From contig NZ_STGY01000025.1 of the NCBI RefSeq assembly GCF_004912275.1, positions 124,001-188,000 of the forward strand: a DNA stretch of 64,000 nucleotides, given 5' to 3'. Each line of letters starts with the position of its first letter. Position 1 is the stretch's first letter. This document shows, in pieces, positions 19,566 through 29,700 of this stretch. The notes beneath the pieces were generated by a model. The model was not told the DNA's origin, searched no databases, and worked only from the letters and a program-made list of their open reading frames with translations. The DNA is from Glycomyces buryatensis. Lineage in GTDB: Bacteria > Actinomycetota > Actinomycetes > Mycobacteriales > Micromonosporaceae. Both the position numbers and the translations under genes were made by a program.

Positions 19566-20480
19566 CTACTGGTAGGAGTCCCCGCACAGGTCCTGCGCGG
19601 TCAGTCCGTCGGGGTGGTTGTCCTCGACGGTGAACTGGTATTTGCCGACCAGGCCCTCCCACGTGGCGGTGTCCTCCAGGAGCTCGGCGAGCTTCTCGTT
19701 GACCGCGTCGCGGAAGTCGGTGTCCTTGGGCTGGAACACCGCGGCGCCGGCGCCGATGATGTCCTCGCCGGACTCGGGGTCGACCAGCCAGAAGTCCTCT
19801 GTCACTTCGAGTTCGCCGTCGGCCTCGGCGGCGAGCTTGAGGTTCGCCCCGGTCAGGCCGATGGCGTCGCAGCGTCCGGCCTTGAGCTCCAGGATGAGGG
19901 CGGGAAGGTCGGCCCCGACGTTGATCCTGTCCTCTTCGAAGAGCTGATCGGCCACCTCCTGCTCGCTGGTGGCGTTCATGACGCCGATGGTGCCGCCTTC
20001 GTCGGCCATCGCGTTGAGGGTGGTCCACCCGCCCGGATTGTCCTTCAGGACCAGCAGTGCGTCCGGCATGATGTAGTCCGGGTCTGCGAACGCGACGTTC
20101 GCACAGCGCTCAGGGGTGACGTACATGCCCGCGATGACCATGTCGTGGGTGCTGCCCAGGCCACCGATGAGGGAGTCCCACTCGGTGAAGATCCACTCGA
20201 TCTGGCCGGGTTCGATGCCGAGCTCGCCGAGCAGGTGGGTGTGGACGTCGACGGACTGGCCGGTGACCGACTCGTCGTCGGCCGTGTAGGCGTAGGGGTT
20301 CTCATCGGCGTAGGCGACGCGGATGGTGCCGCCGTCTTGCGCGTCTGCCAAGAGGCCGCCACCGTCTTCACCGTCGCCTCCTTCGTCCACACGGGAGCAG
20401 GCTCCCAGGGCGGAGGCGGCAGCGATGCCGGATGCGCCGAGCATCAGGCTGCGGCGGTTGAGATTCAATTTATCGGACAC
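19566..20480 (-). CDS. ehuB: EhuB-like substrate-binding lipoprotein
   Basis: A 304-residue periplasmic-type binding protein of the polar amino acid/ectoine family. The N-terminus carries twin arginines (NRRSLMLGASG) followed by a lipobox ALGAC with the lipidated cysteine at position 28, so it looks like a Tat-exported lipoprotein. The GTG at 20480 was chosen because GGAGGAG lies six bases upstream; an ATG eleven codons earlier lacks such a site. It is the first gene of the four-gene importer operon, consistent with the need for excess binding protein. Confidence 0.9.
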   Translation of the reverse strand: MSDKLNLNRRSLMLGASGIAAASALGACSRVDEGGDGEDGGGLLADAQDGGTIRVAYADENPYAYTADDESVTGQSVDVHTHLLGELGIEPGQIEWIFTEWDSLIGGLGSTHDMVIAGMYVTPERCANVAFADPDYIMPDALLVLKDNPGGWTTLNAMADEGGTIGVMNATSEQEVADQLFEEDRINVGADLPALILELKAGRCDAIGLTGANLKLAAEADGELEVTEDFWLVDPESGEDIIGAGAAVFQPKDTDFRDAVNEKLAELLEDTATWEGLVGKYQFTVEDNHPDGLTAQDLCGDSYQ

Positions 20481-20540
20481 GTTGGGCTCCTCCAGAAACT
20501 TACTCGTGTTCATTGCCGACCCTAGCCGTCTAATGTAAGT

Positions 20541-20550
20541 TTGTCGACAA
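20541..20550. promoter_or_regulatory. Candidate GntR operator between ehuB and its divergent regulator
   Basis: TTGTCGACAA is a perfect 10-base palindrome in the 209-base gap between the divergent importer operon and the GntR-family gene. GntR/FadR regulators usually bind short palindromes in this position. Confidence 0.4.
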
Positions 20551-20689
20551 TCTGATTATCGACGTTCGGTAACGAAAACGTTGTCAAACCTTGTCCTGTC
20601 GGCGCGTGCAACCGGGGCTTTAGACGGAGCGTGGTTTTCGGGTGGCGCTAAGATCCTGGCCAGAGCGGACAGAAGGAGAACAGACAGCC

Positions 20690-21484
20690 GTGTCAGATCG
20701 CAAGAGCGGTATTTCGGGCACTCGCCAGGTCGGGCGTTTGGCCCCTGTGCGGCGCACGTCGACGGTGGACCTCATCGCCGACACCATCCGCGACGCGATC
20801 GTCGACGGCTCACTGCCGCCCGGCGCTCCGCTGGGCGAGGCCGAGATGGCCTACCAGCTGGGCGTCAGTCGCGGGCCGCTGCGGGAGGCCATGCAGCGCT
20901 TGGCCGCCGAGGGGCTGCTGATCATCCGGGGCCGCCGCGGCCTCGCGGTGCGCACCATGACCGCCGAGGACGTGCGCGACGTCCACTGGCTGCGCTCGCG
21001 CATCGAGCCCGAACTGGGCCGGCGCCTCTTGGGGCTGCCGCTGGCCGAACGCAAGGCCGTCATCAAAGACCTTGGGGGAGAGGTCAAGCGGATGCAGCGT
21101 GCGCTCCGCACCGATGACGCGCGCATCCTGGGCGACGCGTATCTCGCCTTCCACCGCATGCTCTCCGACGCGGCCGGTTCGCCCCGTCTGGGCCGCATGA
21201 TGGGCACCCTCCTCATCGAGACCCGGCTGAGCACCTTCTCGATGTACGAGCACTTCGAGGTCCACCGCGACCTCGTCGGCGAGCACGAGGATCTCCTGGC
21301 CGCGCTCTCGGCCGGCGACTCCGAGTGCTTCGGTTCGCTCCTGCGCGCCCACCTGGAGGCCGAGGTGGAACGGCTGCTGGTCGGTCCCGGTGAGGCCAAG
21401 GAGGACGAGGACGAGCGCCTGCTCGCCGAGACCCCCGACGAACCCCAGCCGCTCGACCGGCTCGACCTGCCCGAGGGACTCTGA
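20690..21484 (+). CDS. GntR-family (FCD) transcriptional regulator
   Basis: A 264-residue regulator. The winged helix-turn-helix lies at about residues 25-95 (DLIADTIRDAIVDGSLPPG and YQLGVSRGPLREAMQRLAAEG). An FCD-type helical ligand-binding domain follows at about 100-235. The GTG start at 20690 is preceded by AAGGAG at a somewhat long spacing. The gene is divergent from the ehu-like operon, so the simplest inference is that it controls that operon in response to the imported solute or a degradation product. The C-terminus is acidic. Confidence 0.88.
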   Translation: MSDRKSGISGTRQVGRLAPVRRTSTVDLIADTIRDAIVDGSLPPGAPLGEAEMAYQLGVSRGPLREAMQRLAAEGLLIIRGRRGLAVRTMTAEDVRDVHWLRSRIEPELGRRLLGLPLAERKAVIKDLGGEVKRMQRALRTDDARILGDAYLAFHRMLSDAAGSPRLGRMMGTLLIETRLSTFSMYEHFEVHRDLVGEHEDLLAALSAGDSECFGSLLRAHLEAEVERLLVGPGEAKEDEDERLLAETPDEPQPLDRLDLPEGL

Positions 21485-21671
21485 CCCTCGCTGGTCCACT
21501 TACAACAGCACCGGCTCCGCCTCCCGTCCTCGGGGCGCGGAGCCGCTGGCGTGCAACGGGAACGTTCGGCGTCAATTTTCCGACTCGCCGCGTTCCGTTG
21601 GTGGATCATTCGTTATCGAATTGCTATAAACAGGGCTCCACTACCCGGACAAAATTCGAGATGGAGCCCGA

Positions 21672-22469
21672 ATGACCCACCCCCGGAGAATCTCCACAAT
21701 GGTGGCGAGCTTGGTCGTAGCCACCCTGACGACCCTCCTAGCCGCCACCGGAACCGCACAGGCGCAGACCACCGAATACGTCGCACTCGGCGACTCCTAC
21801 GCCTCCGGTGTCGGAACCCGCGAGTACATCGAGGACGGCTCCGGTTGCAGCCGTTCCACCTACGCCTACCCCTCGCTGATCGCCGCCGGGACCGGCGCGG
21901 ACTTCACCTTTGCGGCCTGCTCGGGCGCCGAGACCGGCGACCTCATCGCCAACCAGCTCGGAGCCCTCTCCGACAGCACCGACCTCGTCACGGTCACCAT
22001 CGGCGGCAACGACACCGGCTGGGCGAGCGTCATCCAGCAGTGCGCCTACCCGTCCCCCTGGACCTGCGACGCCGAGATCGCCGCCGCCGAGCGGTATATC
22101 GACGAGCAGCTTCCGACCGACCTCAGCGCCGCCTACGACGCCATCGCAGCGGCCGCTCCGAACGCCCGCGTCATCGTCCTGGGCTACCCGCGCCTGTTCA
22201 ACGGCGAGGAGTGCAACGCCATCACCCGCATCAGCTCCGCCGAGCAGGCGGCCCTCAATAACGCCGCCGACCACCTCGGCCGGGCCATCGCCTCGGTCGC
22301 CGGCGGCTACGGCTTCGAGTACATCGACGTGCGCGATTCCTTTGAAGGACATGCCATCTGCGACGACACGGAGTGGCTCAACGGCTTCTCCTGGCCGGTC
22401 GCGGAGTCCTACCACCCGAACCGGGCCGGCCAGGCTGGCTATTACGACCTGCTGTCCGCCCTCGTCTAA
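21672..22469 (+). CDS. Secreted SGNH/GDSL-family esterase
   Basis: A 265-residue enzyme with a Sec signal peptide (basic MTHPRR, hydrophobic core, cleavage likely after AQA at about residue 31). The SGNH blocks are present: GDSYASGVG with the nucleophile Ser, GGNDTGW with the oxyanion Gly and Asn, and SYHPNRAGQ with the catalytic His. Several cysteines in the mature part suggest disulphides, as in the Streptomyces secreted lipase of this type. It is probably exported to act on extracellular esters or lipids. It is monocistronic, with a terminator just after the stop. Confidence 0.9.
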   Translation: MTHPRRISTMVASLVVATLTTLLAATGTAQAQTTEYVALGDSYASGVGTREYIEDGSGCSRSTYAYPSLIAAGTGADFTFAACSGAETGDLIANQLGALSDSTDLVTVTIGGNDTGWASVIQQCAYPSPWTCDAEIAAAERYIDEQLPTDLSAAYDAIAAAAPNARVIVLGYPRLFNGEECNAITRISSAEQAALNNAADHLGRAIASVAGGYGFEYIDVRDSFEGHAICDDTEWLNGFSWPVAESYHPNRAGQAGYYDLLSALV

Positions 22470-22487
22470 CGCCTTGAGACGCAAAGC

Positions 22488-22519
22488 GAAGGCCCCGCCG
22501 GTTTTCTGGCGGGGCCTTC
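22488..22519. terminator. Bidirectional terminator
   Basis: GAAGGCCCCGCC pairs with GGCGGGGCCTTC around GGTTTTCT, between two convergent genes. Confidence 0.85.
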
Positions 22520-22536
22520 ACTTCGCTTGCGGGGGT

Positions 22537-23421
22537 TTACTCCTCGCCGCCACCACCCATGAACGTGGCATCGCAGACGACCCAGACGTCGTTCTCCTTG
22601 ACCATGTCGAGGGTTTCGTCCGACTCGGTGGGCTCCCCGGTCCAACCGGTGATGTTGTACTCGTCGTCGAACTCCGGGGTCGGGACGTTCATGCTGGTGT
22701 GGACGTCGACGGTGGCCGTATCGCCATCGATCTTCTCGCCGGTGACCTCGTACTGGATGTCCATGTCGACGTCCATCTCCGGGAGGTCCGTCTGACCGAG
22801 TTCCTCGGCCGCCGACTCCATGTCGGCTTCTGCCAGCGACGACTCCATGTCAGACACCGCCTCGGCGCAGAAGTAAGGCTTGATGTCCTCGACGAGTGCG
22901 GCGGCGTCGGCGTTGTCGCCGCCGGAGTACATCGCAACGAGGACCTCGGACATGACCGGAAGGAACTTCTCCGCCACCTCTGTGGGGGAATCCGACGCCG
23001 ACGGCGCGCCCGCGCCGTCCCACGGCTTCAGGACGAGCAGCACGATCGCGACGACCAGGACCAGGACGCCCGCGCCGATGCTGACGAACAGGCCGGTCTT
23101 GGACTTCTTCGGCGCCTGCCCGGGAACGCCGGGGCCGCCGAAACCGGGCTGGGCCCCGTAGCCGGGCTGCTGACCGGGTTGTCCTGGCTGACCCGGCTGC
23201 TGCCCGAAGCCGCCGGGCTGCTGCTGGCCGTAGCCGGGCTGTTGCGGCTGTTGACCATAGCCGGGTTGCTGCGGCTGCTGGCCGTAACCGGGTTGCTGGC
23301 CGTATCCGGGCTGTTGCGGCTGCTGGCCGTATCCCGGCTGCTGCGGCGAGTACCCGCCCGGCTGGCCTTGGGGCGGTTGCTGATTGGGGTCGAACCCAGG
23401 CTGCTGGGGCGGGAAGGTCAT
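22537..23421 (-). CDS. Membrane-anchored protein with cytosolic Pro/Gln/Gly-Tyr repeat tail
   Basis: A 294-residue protein. Residues 1-105 are a low-complexity cytosolic region built on repeats of PGYGQQPQQ. A single membrane segment lies at about 111-133 (GLFVSIGAGVLVLVVAIVLLVL). The extracytoplasmic domain of about 160 residues begins DSPTEVAEKFLPVMSEVLVAMYSG and resembles the DUF4878/lumazine-binding-like fold (NTF2-like), with two cysteines. Proteins with this layout are frequent beside actinobacterial ESX loci. It lies next to eccB on the same strand but is separated by a terminator, so it is its own unit. Function unknown. Confidence 0.75.
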   Translation of the reverse strand: MTFPPQQPGFDPNQQPPQGQPGGYSPQQPGYGQQPQQPGYGQQPGYGQQPQQPGYGQQPQQPGYGQQQPGGFGQQPGQPGQPGQQPGYGAQPGFGGPGVPGQAPKKSKTGLFVSIGAGVLVLVVAIVLLVLKPWDGAGAPSASDSPTEVAEKFLPVMSEVLVAMYSGGDNADAAALVEDIKPYFCAEAVSDMESSLAEADMESAAEELGQTDLPEMDVDMDIQYEVTGEKIDGDTATVDVHTSMNVPTPEFDDEYNITGWTGEPTESDETLDMVKENDVWVVCDATFMGGGGEE

Positions 23422-23442
23422 TGTGAGTCCTCGGGTTGTGGA

Positions 23443-23464
23443 GTGTTAGGCGACAGGCTAACAC
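23443..23464. promoter_or_regulatory. Operator-like inverted repeat upstream of the repeat-tail protein
   Basis: GTGTTAG and CTAACAC form a seven-base inverted repeat with an eight-base spacer, 22 bases upstream of the gene at 23421. It may be an operator or overlap the promoter. Confidence 0.35.
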
Positions 23465-23476
23465 GGTGGAACCAAT

Positions 23477-23509
23477 GGCACCGCCCACCAAAATCTGGTG
23501 AGCGGTGCC
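23477..23509 (-). terminator. Terminator after eccB
   Basis: GGCACCGC-C-CACCA pairs with TGGTG-A-GCGGTGCC around AAATC, starting 11 bases after the eccB stop. Confidence 0.75.
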
Positions 23510-23519
23510 GCCGGTGCGC

Positions 23520-25160
23520 TTATTCGCCGCCCTCGTCTGCGGCAGGCGACTCGCCTTCGGCGCCCTCGGATTCGCCTTCGGAACCGCCGGTGCCGTCGTC
23601 GGCGGCCGGGTCGCCGCCCGTGTCGTACTCGGGGACCTCGGCGTCCGGGTTCTGCTCCTTCTTCGCGTCCTCGGGGTCGAGGTCGGCGCCCTTGGGAATC
23701 AGATCGAGCATGACCTGCGGAACCCCGGTCGAGGTCACGCCGTCATAGCCGAGCATCTTCTTGGTCGACCCCGTAATCTCGTGGTCCACGATGCCGAAGC
23801 GGTAACCCCGGTCGTCGATCAGATACGTGGCCATCTCGAAACTCTGGCCCGGACTCGACTGCGACTTCACCAGCGCCGCCGTCCCGGCGGGTAGCACGGT
23901 CTGCGCGGTCTGGCCCGCGATGTTGGAGATGATCTCACCGTTTTCGTCGAGCGTGATCTCCTTCGCCCGGGTGGTCAGCGTGCTGGGAGCCGAGTCGTAC
24001 AGGTTGATCTCGACCTTGGCCTCCTCAGCAGAGGTGGCCGGGTCGAAGACCGCGCAGACTGCGGACTGCTCGGGGCGGGCCGTCCACAGCTCCTGGACGC
24101 CCTGCGGGAACGACTCGGAGTCCGCTCGGTACTGGGCCTGCGAACCAGTACCGGAGACGACCGAGGACTGGACCGGGAGCCGGTCCCCGGTGTTCTCGAT
24201 GCCCGCGCCCTCGAGCAGCGTCACATCGGTCTCGGAGATCGGAGCGAACTGGGCCTCCCCGCCGTCCTGCATCAGCACGAAATACGACCCGCTGGCCTCG
24301 ACCGTCTGGCCGAAGTACAGGAACTGTCCCTCACTCTCGACCTCGGAGGGGGTGCCGAAGTACTCGTAGTCGGAGGTCTTGGCGGCCAGCGGCGGCCCGG
24401 GAGAGATCGTGTTCATCACGTTCTCGTTGATGGGAACCGCATCAGCCCGTTGCAGGTTCAGGAGGTCCAGGTCCGGGATCTCGAACTTCAGGTCGTTCCA
24501 CAGCAGGAAGTAGTCCGGTTCCTCGGTCTCCTCATGCACTGCGGTCTTGGCCAGCATCCATTGCTCGGTTCCGAGCTTCTGCCCACCGGTCATGTCCGCG
24601 ACGACCAGCTGGGTCAGGTACAGGTGGGGGTCGGAGCCCGGCTCGCTCGGCATCGAGCAGGCGTTCCAGTTCTCGTTCTGGAGCAGGTCCTCCTTGCCCG
24701 GAGGAATGCTCGGGGCGCCGGGGATGCCGACGGTGAAGCCGCGCGGCCGGTCCTCCAGCGACGAGAGTTTCAGGTTCTGCACGGTGGGCATGCCATTGTC
24801 GCCGGGCTGGGCCAGCAGCAGCGCGGAGGTGTAATTGTGCACCGGCCACAGCATGGCCGGGTTGTCGTCGGTCGCCTCCTGGCCGTCCTGCGTCGTGTAG
24901 ACGTAGACCGCGCTGGTGCCCTTGACGACGATGATATTGCCCACGACCGGCTCTTCATTGCCCTTGCCCAGCAGCGCCGCGATCGCGAAGCCACCGAAGA
25001 CCAGCACCATGATCATCACGGACACGAAGATCGATACCCCGATGCGCCGCAGCGGACGCTCGACGGAGTCGGGGTTGGCCAGCACCAGCGCCTGGTTCAT
25101 CCGCGAGGTTATGAACTTGTGGGCGTCCACCTGTTCGCGGCGGGAACGCATCTGTGCCAT
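23520..25160 (-). CDS. eccB: ESX type VII secretion protein EccB
   Basis: A 546-residue core component of the ESX membrane complex. The N-terminus (MRSRREQVDAHKFITSRMN, then ALVLANPDS) is the EccB signature. One membrane helix lies at about residues 42-65. The rest is the large extracytoplasmic domain with repeats and the conserved core LPAGTAALV, and an acidic Pro/Gly/Glu-rich C-terminus. In mycobacteria EccB is the periplasmic part of the EccBCDE pore. It lies 28 bases after eccD and shares its transcript. Confidence 0.95.
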   Translation of the reverse strand: MAQMRSRREQVDAHKFITSRMNQALVLANPDSVERPLRRIGVSIFVSVMIMVLVFGGFAIAALLGKGNEEPVVGNIIVVKGTSAVYVYTTQDGQEATDDNPAMLWPVHNYTSALLLAQPGDNGMPTVQNLKLSSLEDRPRGFTVGIPGAPSIPPGKEDLLQNENWNACSMPSEPGSDPHLYLTQLVVADMTGGQKLGTEQWMLAKTAVHEETEEPDYFLLWNDLKFEIPDLDLLNLQRADAVPINENVMNTISPGPPLAAKTSDYEYFGTPSEVESEGQFLYFGQTVEASGSYFVLMQDGGEAQFAPISETDVTLLEGAGIENTGDRLPVQSSVVSGTGSQAQYRADSESFPQGVQELWTARPEQSAVCAVFDPATSAEEAKVEINLYDSAPSTLTTRAKEITLDENGEIISNIAGQTAQTVLPAGTAALVKSQSSPGQSFEMATYLIDDRGYRFGIVDHEITGSTKKMLGYDGVTSTGVPQVMLDLIPKGADLDPEDAKKEQNPDAEVPEYDTGGDPAADDGTGGSEGESEGAEGESPAADEGGE

Positions 25161-25188
25161 CAGATATCCCTTTCAGAGGTGGGAGAAA

Positions 25189-26598
25189 CTAGCCCCGGAG
25201 CGTCAGCGCAAAGGTGTACAGGCCGCAGATCCAACCGACCAGCGGCAGGATCGCCACGATCAGGAGCGCCTCGCAGATGTCGAGCGAGCGGCCCCACGTC
25301 GGGGCGATCTTCTTGCCGGCCACGGCCAGGCCGTAGACCATCGCGATCACCGTGAGCAGCACCAGCGAGCCGAGGATCGCCGCGAGCTGGACGACCATCG
25401 AGTTGGTGCCGATGAAGATCGCCGTCAGCACCAGGGCCAGGCTGCCCATGCCCGAGGCCAGCATGACGATGCGGGCCGGGCGGTCCTCGACGGTGCGGGA
25501 GCGGCTGAGCATGATCAGGCCGACGATGGTGGCCAGGAGGACGCCGGGCAGGGTGCCCGAGAAGGCCAGGGCGATCGAGGAGACCAGGCCGACCACGGCG
25601 GCGAAGGAGTACAGGGCCTCCAGGTAGTTGCCGGCGTGCTCGGAGAGCTTGAGGATCCGCTTGCCGTCGATGGCCTCCGTGTCGCCCTCTTTGAGCTCCT
25701 CGGTGGTCGTCGGCAGGGTCGGGGTGGGGACCATCGCCATCGTCAGCGCCAGTCGCGGCGCCGAGGGCAGGATCGTCATGGCCAGCGGGGCGGCCAGGGC
25801 GGCGCCCGCCGCGGCGGTTCCACTCTCCTGCAAGGCCATCATGAAGCCCACGGCGATGCCGAGGACGACCGCGCCGAGGATGGTCACGATGAACACCGGT
25901 GCCGAGGCCATATCGCCGACGGCGACCATCGACAACACACTGAACAGCAGGACCGCACTGGCGGCGATCATGACGTGCGGTGCGGCCAGATCCCACAGGC
26001 TCTCGTCGCCGGCGGCGATGAGCAGCCCGCCGACCCCGCTGTAAATGACGGCGACGACGCCGAAGTAGGTGGCCGCGCGGGAGTCGCCGACGGCCCGCGA
26101 CAGCAGCGCCGAGGCGCCGACGAGGACCGCGGCCACGCCGAGGGCGACGATCGCACCGGGCAGGTGGTTCGGCCCGGTGAACAGGATCGCGATGGCGCCC
26201 GCCGCCAGGGCCGCGGTGCCGACGCCGATGCTGAAGCGCTTCGTGGCCACGTGGTCCCAGCGATTGCCGCGGGAGTCGGTGGCGGTGGCGACCGCGTCGA
26301 TGATGTCGTCGAAGACGACCTCGGGCTTGGCCGCGTCGGCCGGGTTGAGGTACAACATCTCGCCGTCGGTGATCGACAGCTGGGAGCAGGAATGCCCGAT
26401 GTCCACGGCGTCCTCGCCGAGGCGGGACAGGATCCAACCGCCGTTGTCGCCTGCCTCGTCGATGTAGTACTCACCGGCCTGATGCAGGATCGTAGGCAGC
26501 AGGTCCGACAGGGGGACATCTGAGGGCAATGCGAGGTCGATCCTGGTGCGAGGACTGACGATCGTCACCCTGCTTAGGGTGGCCGACTTGGTGCTCAC
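25189..26598 (-). CDS. eccD: ESX type VII secretion integral membrane protein EccD
   Basis: A 469-residue protein. Residues 1-90 form the ubiquitin-like (YukD) cytosolic domain (TIVSPRTRIDLALPSDVPLS). About eleven membrane helices follow from residue 125 onward. In ESX systems EccD dimers form the membrane scaffold of the pore. The GTG start at 26598 has GGAGG eight bases upstream; a longer in-frame ATG exists at 26637. The gene is divergent from eccC and leads the eccD-eccB operon. Confidence 0.95.
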   Translation of the reverse strand: MSTKSATLSRVTIVSPRTRIDLALPSDVPLSDLLPTILHQAGEYYIDEAGDNGGWILSRLGEDAVDIGHSCSQLSITDGEMLYLNPADAAKPEVVFDDIIDAVATATDSRGNRWDHVATKRFSIGVGTAALAAGAIAILFTGPNHLPGAIVALGVAAVLVGASALLSRAVGDSRAATYFGVVAVIYSGVGGLLIAAGDESLWDLAAPHVMIAASAVLLFSVLSMVAVGDMASAPVFIVTILGAVVLGIAVGFMMALQESGTAAAGAALAAPLAMTILPSAPRLALTMAMVPTPTLPTTTEELKEGDTEAIDGKRILKLSEHAGNYLEALYSFAAVVGLVSSIALAFSGTLPGVLLATIVGLIMLSRSRTVEDRPARIVMLASGMGSLALVLTAIFIGTNSMVVQLAAILGSLVLLTVIAMVYGLAVAGKKIAPTWGRSLDICEALLIVAILPLVGWICGLYTFALTLRG

Positions 26599-26773
26599 CG
26601 CACGAACCTCCGGGTCGGGTTGAAAATCGGGGGACATACACAGGATAAACGCATTGCGCCAACGACCGAGTACCGCATGAGTGGCGATGCGGCTCTACCC
26701 TGTTAAGTGCGATACTCGTACAGAGCGCGCTTCGTTCGGCAGGGCGCATCCCCGGTGAGTACAAGGACCCAGT

Positions 26774-29700
26774 GTGACGACCAAACTCTTCCGCAGGCCG
26801 CCGCGTAAACGCGGTCCGCAGGCGCCGCGTGGCGACATCTTGCTCGAGTCGCCGCCCGACATGCCCGACCCGCAGCCCAAGAACATCGCCCAGTATCTGA
26901 TGATATTGCCGATGCTCGCGGGCGCTGCTGCCATGGCGCTCATGATGATGAGCCGCTCCGGCATGGGCGGCGGTGGCGGTGGCGGCAACAACACGCTGCG
27001 CATCGCCATGGGCGCGATGATGGGCATCTCGATGGTCGGCATGATGGCCACGAGCATGACCTCGAACCGCGGCCAGAAGAAGGCCGAGTTCAACGCGGAC
27101 CGGCGCGACTACATGCGCTACCTCAACCAGGTGCGGCGCCGCGCCCGCAAGGGCGCCGAGCGGCAGTGGCGGGCGGCGCGCTGGCGCCACCCCGACCCGA
27201 AGGCGCTGTGGTCGCTGGTGGGTTCGCGGCGCATGTGGGAGCGCCGTGCCAAGGACGATGACGCCCTGGACATCAGGGTGGGCATCGGCAAGCAGCGCAT
27301 GACGATGAAACTGGTGCCTCCCGAGACGAAACCGGTCGAGGACCTGGAGCCGATGACGTCGATGGCGCTGCGAAGATTCGTTGCCGCCCATTCGAACGTG
27401 ATCGACATCCCACGTTCAATGAGCTATACCGAGGCCGGGCGCGTGGTCCTGCGCGGCGACCGGCAGATCGTCATGGAGAACCTCCGGGCGCAGCTGTGTC
27501 AGCTGGCGGTCCTGCACTCGCCCGACGATGTGCTCATTGCGGTTGTCGCCGACCAGGAGCGGATGCCCGACTGGCACTGGGCCAAGTGGCTGCCGCACCT
27601 CCAGCACCCCAGCGACGAGGACGGCGCCGGGCCGGTCCGCATGTTCTACAACTCGACCGGGAAGCTCGAAGCCGCCCTGCGCGATCAGCTGTCCAGCCGT
27701 GGCGGCTGGTCGCCGGGAGCGACCTCCGGTGACGGCGAGAAGCACCTGGTGATCATTCTCGACGGCGGCGAGGTCGACCCGACGGGCATCGTCGCGGCCG
27801 ATGGCATGGCCGGCGTCACCGTCTTCGACTTCTCCGGTTACCTGCCCCGCAAGCCCGGGGCGCACATCAAGCTGTTCGACGTCGCCGTCGAGGAGGTCCG
27901 CACCGAGCAGGCCGGGCGCCGCCGCGTGCTGGGCAAGCCGGACCGCCTCTCTACCAACGAGGCCGAGGGCGTCGCCCGCAGCCTGAGCCCGTGGAGGCTG
28001 ACGCTCAAGGGCGCCGGCGGCTCCACCGAATCCGGCGACGAGGACGCCTCGCCGATGTCGAACCCGTCGGGTCTTCCCGAGATGCTGGGATTCAACGACG
28101 CCGCCGCGATGGACCCGGCGGTGCACTGGCGCGAGAAGCCCATCAAGGACTACCTGAAGGTGCCGATCGGGCCCGGCCCGGACGGTGCGCTCGTCGACAT
28201 CGACTTCAAGGAGGCGGCGGTCGGCGGGATGGGCCCGCACGGCCTGCTCATCGGCGCGACCGGTTCCGGTAAGTCCGAGGTGCTCCGCACCATGGTCGGT
28301 GCCCTGATCGCCACGCACTCTTCCGAAGAGCTCAACTTCATCCTCGTCGACTTCAAGGGTGGCGCCACGTTCGCGGCCCTGGACGACCTGCCGCACGTCT
28401 CGGCGGTCATCACCAACCTCGCCGACGAGATCGAGCTGGTCGACCGCATGCAGGACGCCCTCGAGGGCGAACTGGTTCGGCGCCAGGAAGAACTGCGCAA
28501 GGCGGGCAACTTCACCAACCGGTGGGAGTACGAGAAGGCCCGCCTCGCGGGCCAGCCGCTCGACCCGATGCCGACCCTGATGATCATCTCGGACGAGTTC
28601 TCCGAAATGCTCGTCGCCAAGCCCGAGTTCATCAACCTGTTCCTGCAGATCGGCCGCATCGGCCGTTCGATCGGCGTGCACATGCTGCTCGCCTCGCAGC
28701 GACTGGAAGAGGGCAAGCTCAAGGGCCTGGACACGTTCCTGTCCTACCGGGTCGCGCTGCGCACGTTCTCCGCGCAGGAGTCGCGCACCGTGATCGGTTC
28801 CGGTGCGGCCTACGAGCTTCCGCAGGCGCCCGGCCACGGTTACCTCCAGGTCGGCACCGAGGAACTGGTGCGCTTCCGTGCCGCCTACGTCGGTGGCACC
28901 TACAAGCCGCCGAAGAAGGTCGCCTCCCGCGCCGAGCGGATCGCCGCGGTGTCGCAGAAGGTGCAGCGGTTCCTGCCCGGCTTCGTCGAGCTCCCGCCCG
29001 AGCCGGAGCCCGAGGAGGAGCCGGAAGAGGAGATCGAGGAAGAGGAAGAGGAGGAGAGCAAGCTCTCCGTCCTCGAGGTCATCGTCCAGAACTGCATCGG
29101 CATGGGCCGCCCGGCCCACGAGGTGTGGCTGCCGCCGCTGCTCGACCCGCCGACGCTCGACCAGCTGTTCCCGCCGCTGGAGGCCGACCCGGTTCGCGGC
29201 CTGACGCCGAAGAACTTCGCGCTCAACGGAAAGCTCCACGCCGTCCTCGGCGAGGAGGACCGCCCGTTCGAGCAGACCCGGTCCCCGTTCATCGTGGACC
29301 TGTCGGGCGCCCAGGGCACGGTCGCCATCGCCGGCGGTGCCGTCTCCGGTAAGTCGACGATGCTGCGTTCGCTCATCGGATCGCTGGCGCTGACGCACAC
29401 GCCTCGGGAAGTCCAGTTCTACTGCCTCGACTTCGGTGGCGGTTCTCTGCGCGGCATCGAGGAGCTGCCCCACGTGGCCGGCGTCTTCGGCCGCCAGGAG
29501 GAAGAGGGCGTGCGGCGCACGATCCAGGAGGTCTCGACCATCCTGGACGAGCGCGAGGCGTTCTTCACCGCCAACAAGATCGACGGCATGGGCACCTACC
29601 GCCGCATGAAGGCCGACGGCAGGTACCAAGAGGACCCGTACGGCGACGTCTTCCTCGTCATCGACAACTGGATGACGCTGCGGGAGGACTTCGAGCCGTT

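Noticed and set aside
23160-23400. Short-period repeats resembling a CRISPR array
   Set aside because: They are in-frame coding repeats for PGYGQQ units with no constant repeat-spacer structure and no cas genes.
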